Assembly: GCA_934394665.1 (NCBI GenBank)
Contig: CAKRRS010000052.1
Coordinates: forward strand, 1 to 19,226
Origin: an uncultured Acetatifactor sp.
Lineage (GTDB): Bacteria; Bacillota; Clostridia; Lachnospirales; Lachnospiraceae
Reading direction: 5' to 3'
Length of the DNA: 19,226 bases
Of this stretch, positions 14,806 to 19,226 are shown in pieces. Both the position numbers and the translations under genes were made by a program. Each line of letters opens with the position of its first letter. The stretch's first letter is position 1. A model generated the notes under the pieces. That model did no database searches. It was not told the origin of the DNA and saw only the letters and a program-made list of their open reading frames with translations.

Positions 14806-14850
14806 TTGCAAAGAAGGTTTCCCATCACATATATCGTGCTGATACAGCAC
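14806..14850 (+). promoter_or_regulatory. Possible rubrerythrin promoter and 5' hairpin
   Basis: TTGCAA (14806-14811), an 18-bp spacer and TATATC (14830-14835) form a weak candidate promoter. It is followed at once by GTGCTG-ATA-CAGCAC (14836-14850), a perfect 6-bp hairpin that would sit at or near the 5' end of the mRNA. A half-matching Per-box-like sequence TTACAATGATAAAGT lies at 14757-14771. Read-through from perR is an alternative because no terminator separates the genes. Confidence 0.35.
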
Positions 14851-14902
14851 ACGCAAAAAGAGAAAAAACAAAATATTTCATCAGAGAAAAGGAGAAAAAA
14901 TT

Positions 14903-15445
14903 ATGGCTAAGTATGTATGTCAGGTATGTGGTTATGTTTATGAAGGAGATGCGGCTCCCGCAGAGTGCCCCATCTGTCACGCTCCCGCTTCCAAGTTCAC
15001 GAAGCAGGCTGACGAGAAGGTATGGGCTGCAGAGCATGTAGTCGGCGTAGCACAGGGTGCTCCCGAAGATATCATTGCTGATCTGCGCGCCAACTTCCAG
15101 GGCGAGTGCTCTGAGGTAGGTATGTATCTTGCAATGGCAAGAGTTGCTCACAGAGAGGGCTATCCTGAGATCGGCCTGTACTGGGAGAAGGCAGCTTACG
15201 AAGAAGCTGAGCATGCTGCAAAATTCGCAGAGCTGTTAGGTGAAGTTGTTACCGATTCCACCAAGAAGAACCTGGAGATGAGAGTAGATGCCGAGAACGG
15301 TGCTACCGCAGGCAAGTTCGACCTCGCTAAAAGAGCAAAAGAGCTGAACCTCGACGCGATCCACGATACCGTACATGAGATGGCACGTGATGAGGCCAGA
15401 CATGGTAAAGCTTTCGAAGGACTGCTCAAGAGATACTTTGGCTAA
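14903..15445 (+). CDS. rbr: Reverse rubrerythrin (rubredoxin-first NADH peroxidase component)
   Basis: A 180-residue non-haem iron protein that reduces hydrogen peroxide (and oxygen) to water using electrons relayed from NADH through reductase partners. The rubredoxin domain is N-terminal with Cys6, Cys9, Cys22 and Cys25 holding one iron, the reverse of classical rubrerythrin and like the PerR-controlled reverse rubrerythrins of Clostridium acetobutylicum. The ferritin-like diiron domain follows: Glu68 ([11 protein letters not shown]), Glu101-x-x-His104 (YEEAEH), Glu131 and Glu164-x-x-His167 (DEARH). Codon use is visibly biased toward a small set (GCT/GCA, GAG, CTG, AAG), as in highly expressed genes. 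AAAGGAG lies 8 nt before the ATG. It sits just downstream of perR and ends at a very strong terminator, so it is almost surely part of the peroxide regulon. Confidence 0.96.
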   Translation: MAKYVCQVCGYVYEGDAAPAECPICHAPASKFTKQADEKVWAAEHVVGVAQGAPEDIIADLRANFQGECSEVGMYLAMARVAHREGYPEIGLYWEKAAYEEAEHAAKFAELLGEVVTDSTKKNLEMRVDAENGATAGKFDLAKRAKELNLDAIHDTVHEMARDEARHGKAFEGLLKRYFG

Positions 15446-15465
15446 GCTACAAGCCATGCAGGGAT

Positions 15466-15519
15466 AAAATAAAAAGTCACTGGGAGGACATTTATGTACT
15501 TCCAGTGACTTTTTATTTT
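15466..15519. terminator. Long bidirectional terminator after rubrerythrin
   Basis: An 18-bp perfect stem (15466-15483 with 15502-15519) has core GTCACTGG/CCAGTGAC flanked by an A-rich left arm and T-rich right arm, extended by a few wobble pairs into the loop. It gives a strong U-tract on both strands, so it can end both the rubrerythrin and the convergent DUF11 transcripts. Confidence 0.93.
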
Positions 15520-15523
15520 AGAT

Positions 15524-15616
15524 TTATACGGCGCCAGCCGTCCATCAGCAAGTCACGCAGTGACTGCGAATGGGTTGCATGGCGCCAGCCTTAGGAGCGC
15601 GCCGGTCCTTATACGG
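15524..15616. repeat. GC-rich palindromic stretch bounded by 8-bp direct repeats
   Basis: TTATACGG occurs at 15524-15531 and again at 15609-15616, where it includes the stop codon of the DUF11 gene, an 85-bp period. The interval holds two copies of GGCGCCAGCC (15530-15539, 15581-15590) and two overlapping perfect palindromes, AGTCAC-GCA-GTGACT (15551-15565) and CGCAGT-G-ACTGCG (15556-15568). It is more GC-rich than the surrounding intergenic DNA and has no coding frame worth calling. It resembles a small mobile or REP-like element with a target duplication, but no second full copy lies in this window. Confidence 0.5.
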
Positions 15617-16460
15617 TTCCGGAGATCACTAACGTGCTGACACCGGGATTGATCCCCCACGCTCCCGTAACGGGATCCTGGGTGTAAGTCGCTGCGGGTA
15701 CGGTAATACCTCCTGCAGTTCCGGTAAATAATCCGGTAGTCGTATCATACGTATAGTTTGTTCCCTCTGCCCATGCAGTTCCATTAAAATTCACAGTCAG
15801 ATTCTCCAATACGGGATTAAAGGTATCCGTGATCACGACACCGGTAGCTGCATCTGCTGCCGTATTACCCAGATTCTGTATCAGGAACGTATACGTCAAT
15901 GTTCCATTCTCTGTCACAGGTACGGGACTGACAGACTTTGTGATCGTAAGAAGCGGTCCGCTTGCCGCATTTACTGTCTCATTCACAGTAACAGGAGTGA
16001 CTCCTGCCCCTGCAATCGTCGCCGTATTTGTAATGGAAGCCTCTGCTGCCAACGGTGCATAAGAGTTCACCTCAGCCTCATAGGTAAGTGTCACATTACC
16101 TCCCGCAGGCACGGTAATTCCCGTGATTGTCAGAGGAGGGCCTGCCGTTACAGCCGGTGTTGCCTGTAAAATTCCGTTTGCATAGTATTTTACGGTCCCC
16201 GGAATATACGTCAGAGGTGTCAGTTCTCTGGTATTAAACAAATACTCTCCCAGATTATCCGTTACTGTAATTCCATTAAATGCTGTAGTGCCTGAGTTCA
16301 CAATGCTGATCACATACGTCACATTTTCATTCTGTCCGTAGGTATCCCGCACTGCTGTCTTGGTTGCTGACAATACCTCTGTGATCTCACCCACTGCTAT
16401 ATTGGAGTTTGTAATCTCATTTCCATAGCGAAGCTGTGCCTGATTTGTAAATCTAGCCAT
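15609..16460 (-). CDS. Two-repeat DUF11 domain protein without signal peptide
   Basis: A 283-residue all-beta protein made of two DUF11-type repeats: residues about 30-150 (NVTYVISIVNSGTTAFNGITVTD over 46-68) and about 170-283 (TLTYTFLIQNLGNTA and VVITDTF). Each begins with a Lys (SATK34, TITK175) in a first strand. DUF11 repeats are usually stacked in large secreted surface proteins, yet this one has no signal peptide, no transmembrane segment, no sorting motif and no Cys, and begins MARFTNQAQLRYGNEITNSN. It is rich in Thr, Asn, Val and Gly. AAAGGA lies 11 nt before the ATG. The promoter region matches a SigK-like pattern, so a spore-coat or exosporium role is conceivable. Its stop codon lies within the 8-bp direct repeat of the neighbouring element; the frame ends naturally in a strand, so the protein looks complete. 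Function unknown. Confidence 0.85.
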   Translation of the reverse strand: MARFTNQAQLRYGNEITNSNIAVGEITEVLSATKTAVRDTYGQNENVTYVISIVNSGTTAFNGITVTDNLGEYLFNTRELTPLTYIPGTVKYYANGILQATPAVTAGPPLTITGITVPAGGNVTLTYEAEVNSYAPLAAEASITNTATIAGAGVTPVTVNETVNAASGPLLTITKSVSPVPVTENGTLTYTFLIQNLGNTAADAATGVVITDTFNPVLENLTVNFNGTAWAEGTNYTYDTTTGLFTGTAGGITVPAATYTQDPVTGAWGINPGVSTLVISGTV

Positions 16461-16493
16461 ATATTTTCGTATCCTTTCATTGTATTTGGATTT

Positions 16494-16523
16494 ACTATAA
16501 TATATGACTGTTTTTGAGAAAGT
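16494..16523 (-). promoter_or_regulatory. Promoter of the DUF11 gene, possibly sporulation-sigma type
   Basis: On the minus strand CATATATTA (16498-16506) fits the SigK -10 pattern CATAnnnTA, with AC (16522-16523) 15 bp upstream as the minimal -35. The same place offers a sigma-A -10 TATAGT (16494-16499), but its -35 position reads CTTTCT, far from consensus. Both motifs are short, so this is suggestive only. Confidence 0.35.
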
Positions 16524-16535
16524 TGACGGATTCTG

Positions 16536-17090
16536 TCACTGCATTTCTTGACTTTCCTCTTCCACCAGATCCTCCAGTGTATAATTGAATCCGGTCACCA
16601 CGTTGGTGGCCACAACATACACTTTCATTTCAGAGGGAAATGTGACGTAATACTGGCTGGTCATGGAATTCAGATTACCGACGTTAATGATCACGCTGCG
16701 ATCTGCAGTCTCGTACTGAATGGTACGCTCCGGATCTGCCAGTCCGTACTGCGACATATCCGTCACATTCTCAATCACCTGATCTGCCTTTAACGGTGCC
16801 ACCTTCAAGATCATCGCCTTGATCCGGTCCTGGTTCAGGTTCAGGGAATGATCGTCCGCATAGTACCATGTTTCATCCTCTTTTTCAAAGGCATAGGTCT
16901 CTCCCTCATATACATAGCGGAAGCTGGTAATATCATCGGAGTTTACATCCAGCACCGTCTCCTGTGTATCCTCGGTGATGGAAGTCGCAGACGATGCATT
17001 TTTATTATACTGGCGGATGCCCAGGAATACTGCCGCCAGCACCACCAGTGCCAGCAGCATTCCGATCATCTGTCTTTGTTTCTTTTTCAT
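16536..17090 (-). CDS. Short DUF4340 membrane-anchored protein
   Basis: A 184-residue protein with an N-terminal basic stretch and one hydrophobic anchor (residues about 9-25), then an extracellular DUF4340-like domain (ITSFRYVYEGETYAFEKEDETWYYADD over 54-80; QVIENVTDMSQYGLADPERTIQY over 104-126; VYVVATNVVTGFNYTLEDLV near the end). DUF4340 proteins accompany GldF/GldG ABC exporters. Many family members hold several such domains and run to 300-450 residues, so this is a short single-unit version. It lies 24 bp downstream of the GldF-GldG fusion in the same operon, and no clear terminator follows before the DUF11 gene 75 bp further on. Its role in export is unknown. Confidence 0.82.
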   Translation of the reverse strand: MKKKQRQMIGMLLALVVLAAVFLGIRQYNKNASSATSITEDTQETVLDVNSDDITSFRYVYEGETYAFEKEDETWYYADDHSLNLNQDRIKAMILKVAPLKADQVIENVTDMSQYGLADPERTIQYETADRSVIINVGNLNSMTSQYYVTFPSEMKVYVVATNVVTGFNYTLEDLVEEESQEMQ

Positions 17091-17114
17091 ATCTATAACT
17101 CACGCCTTTCACAA

Positions 17115-19226
17115 TTATTTCTTCCGTCTGCCAAACCAGATCACGAATCCGGCGATCATACAGCCGACGGGAAGAATCACGGTAACCAGCAGTCCCAACA
17201 ACAGAATCTGTGCGGAATCCACTACCAGATTAGATACCTCATAGCTTTTTACCGGAATGGATACCGAGGTCTCATGATCTGCCATTCCACTGAACGTATT
17301 GGTGAACAGGGTCAGGTTCGCACCGCTGACAACAGAATTTGCATCATCCGTGAACAGCTGCTCGCAACCGTACACGACCAGTGTAGCATCCCCATTATCC
17401 AAAGTCTTTACTGCCTCAACACCTAATGCGAAGGGACCATTCACATCATTTTCACCCTGTGAAAAATCCTGTGTATTGTTGACATCCTGTTTTGCAAAAG
17501 AGCTGTCGGAGGTGCTCAGGAACACATCATAGGTAATATCGCCGGTAACTGTCTCGCTAGTACTTACTTCCTCCGGAACGATGATGCCCTGAGAATACGG
17601 CAGGAACAGATATTTTCCGTAAGTGCCGGAGGTATAACTGTCAGAGCTCTGTGTCGGCAGGATATAATACGGACTTCTGTAGTAGCCGTTGGAATCATTC
17701 TCCACTACCAGTCCTTTGGCAATGCTCAGATTCATGTAGCTTAAGATAGCATCTATATTGGGTGTCTCCTCATCGGTATAACCGGTTACCAGGATGACTT
17801 TTCCACCGTTGTTCAGATAGTCGATCACCTTATCCTTATCATCGGAAGAGAAATCGCTGGTGGCACCGTTAATGAACAGACAGGCCGCATCGTCAGGGAT
17901 AGCATCCAGATCCATCAGATTCACGGTCTCATAATCCACATTTTCCTTGTTCAGTGCGGATGTAAAAGTGTTGCTTAAACTCAGTTCATTATGTCCTGTT
18001 GTCATATATACCTTGGGCATATCATCATTTAACACATAATCCAGCGCACTGGTGATCTGTCCTTCGCCATCATAACCGGTGGTCGTGGTGTTATAACTGT
18101 ACGTCGAATAGTCAAAATCATAAGAAGACTCATACACATCGTTGTAATCAATGACCTTGCTGCGCTTGTCACTGACCACGATCAGGCTGTTGGTGCTGAT
18201 ATTGCCGGTGGTGTACTGGGTATAGAACATCGGGTTAACGGTGGGATCCACATATTCCACGGTGATATGATCCGACAGATCATCGTATCTCTGCAAAGTC
18301 TGCCCCAGTGTGGTATCCTGATTGTCCTGATTTACCAACACATAGATTGTCACATCATCCTGCATATTTTTCACATAGTCGACGGTCTGATCTGTCAGGG
18401 AATACAGCTTCTGGCTGGTCATGTCGATAGCTGTCCAACCGGAAGGCATCTCGCCCATGATAATATTAACGACTACTACCAGCGCTACCGCTACGGCGAT
18501 CATACCGGTACTGTAAGCACTGAAGCTTAAGTTCTTCACGGACATGCTGTAACGACGTTTCTGAATGGACTGTACCGTCAGGAACAGAACCAGCGCCGTA
18601 ACGGATGCGTAATATACGATAGAAGATACATCCAGCGTGCCGTTTAACAGGTTGGAAAACGGTGTATAAAGGTCAAAGCAACGAAGCAGCTTTGTCAACA
18701 GATTGCCGGTACTGGAAATAATGGAGCAGATGGAATCCATCATATATCCCAGGAACAATACTAAAAAAGTAAGTACTGCTGCGATGACCTGGCTCTCTGT
18801 CACGGAAGATAGGAACAGACCGATGGCAATGGCGGTCATCCCGAAGAGGAAATATGCCAGGATCGACAGATAAGCCTCTCCCATGGGAACACTACCGTAC
18901 TGCGCCATGATCAGCGGGTAAAAGCAGATGATCGCTACGGGAATGGCAAATATGGTCAACAGCGCCAGAAATTTTCCCATGACGATACCGCCTACGGACA
19001 CCGGTGCCGTCAGGATCAGCTGATCCGTCTTGCTCCGCTTTTCTTCCGCCAGAATACGCATGGTCAGGATCGGCACGGTCAGCATGAATAGAAAGGTAAC
19101 GCTGGATACCACATACGCAAAATAAGGATATCCGTTCATCAGGTTATAAACGCTGAAATACAGTCCCAGGAAAAACAGGGTGACTGCAATAAATAAAAAT
19201 CCGATAAAGGAACGGAAATAGGATTT
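17115..19226 (-). CDS. GldF-GldG type ABC-2 permease fusion (5' end outside window)
   Basis: 703 codons are visible and the frame stays open to the right edge. An internal ATG at 19139 is not the start, because the 29 codons above it read as a typical ABC-2 permease N-terminus (SYFRSFIGFLFIAVTLFFLG). The first ~235 visible residues are the GldF-like permease with six or so TM helices, including the ILAEEKRSKTDQLILTAPVS loop. A further TM leads into a large extracytoplasmic Gldg/ABC_transp_aux domain beginning SQKLYSLTDQTVDYVKNMQDDV, with a Tyr/Ser/Thr-rich patch (YDFDYSTYSYNTTTTGYDG) and a closing TM plus GRRKK anchor. In Bacteroidetes GldF and GldG are separate gliding-motility proteins; Bacillota have such fusions without gliding. 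An ATPase gene is expected just beyond the window. The cargo is unknown. Confidence 0.9.
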   Translation of the reverse strand, partial: KSYFRSFIGFLFIAVTLFFLGLYFSVYNLMNGYPYFAYVVSSVTFLFMLTVPILTMRILAEEKRSKTDQLILTAPVSVGGIVMGKFLALLTIFAIPVAIICFYPLIMAQYGSVPMGEAYLSILAYFLFGMTAIAIGLFLSSVTESQVIAAVLTFLVLFLGYMMDSICSIISSTGNLLTKLLRCFDLYTPFSNLLNGTLDVSSIVYYASVTALVLFLTVQSIQKRRYSMSVKNLSFSAYSTGMIAVAVALVVVVNIIMGEMPSGWTAIDMTSQKLYSLTDQTVDYVKNMQDDVTIYVLVNQDNQDTTLGQTLQRYDDLSDHITVEYVDPTVNPMFYTQYTTGNISTNSLIVVSDKRSKVIDYNDVYESSYDFDYSTYSYNTTTTGYDGEGQITSALDYVLNDDMPKVYMTTGHNELSLSNTFTSALNKENVDYETVNLMDLDAIPDDAACLFINGATSDFSSDDKDKVIDYLNNGGKVILVTGYTDEETPNIDAILSYMNLSIAKGLVVENDSNGYYRSPYYILPTQSSDSYTSGTYGKYLFLPYSQGIIVPEEVSTSETVTGDITYDVFLSTSDSSFAKQDVNNTQDFSQGENDVNGPFALGVEAVKTLDNGDATLVVYGCEQLFTDDANSVVSGANLTLFTNTFSGMADHETSVSIPVKSYEVSNLVVDSAQILLLGLLVTVILPVGCMIAGFVIWFGRRKK

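Noticed and set aside
15524..15616. CRISPR repeat or phage attachment site
   Set aside because: The internal repeats are too few and too short for CRISPR, no cas genes are present, and there is no integrase or tRNA gene nearby to support an att site.

Overview
The window reads as chromosomal DNA of an anaerobic, low-to-moderate GC member of the Bacillota, most likely class Clostridia and plausibly Lachnospiraceae. The grounds are strong AGGAGG-type ribosome binding sites, sigma-A promoters with near-consensus hexamers, a PerR regulator beside a reverse (rubredoxin-first) rubrerythrin, a KtrAB potassium system, and a GldF-GldG type ABC exporter. Species cannot be named from sequence alone. I see no rRNA, tRNA, CRISPR array, phage or transposase. 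The region is a series of short, independent operons, most on the minus strand.

Layout, left to right. (1) 77-1256: a two-fold-repeat heavy-metal transporter (ArsP_2 type) with a long His/Cys-rich loop, behind a strong promoter whose -10 abuts a near-perfect 35-bp Fur-like palindrome. (2) 1328-4438: a MATE exporter and a maltose-acetyltransferase-type enzyme in one operon, divergent from an AraC regulator with a cupin sensor domain; the two promoters overlap. (3) 4432-5382: a zinc-site ROK sugar kinase with its own promoter, whose 3' end overlaps araC by 7 bp. (4) 5379-7264: a PadR repressor and a polytopic protein that joins a permease-prefix (HAAS-like) domain to an FtsW/RodA-like (SEDS) membrane region, behind an operator-rich promoter. 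(5) 7306-9623: an RmlD-like reductase lacking the usual catalytic tyrosine, overlapping by 1 nt a glutamate/aspartate-type symporter. (6) 9627-11792: ktrB-ktrA. (7) 11804-14192: a sensor kinase followed by an OmpR-type response regulator. (8) 14273-15519: perR with a PerR-like box at its own promoter, then reverse rubrerythrin. (9) 15524-16523: a 93-bp repeat-bounded, palindrome-rich stretch and a two-repeat DUF11 protein with no signal peptide. (10) 16536-19226: a short DUF4340 protein and a GldF-GldG fusion that runs off the right edge.

Themes. Metal and oxidative stress genes (ArsP_2-like transporter, PerR, rubrerythrin) sit with ion homeostasis (KtrAB, two-component system) and small-molecule handling (MATE plus acetyltransferase, ROK kinase, symporter). 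The parts least explained by known biology are the PadR/SEDS-like pair, the tyrosine-less RmlD homologue coupled to the symporter, the DUF11 protein with a sporulation-sigma-like promoter, and the structured repeat beside it. I did not find one large, clearly new multi-gene defence or mobile system.
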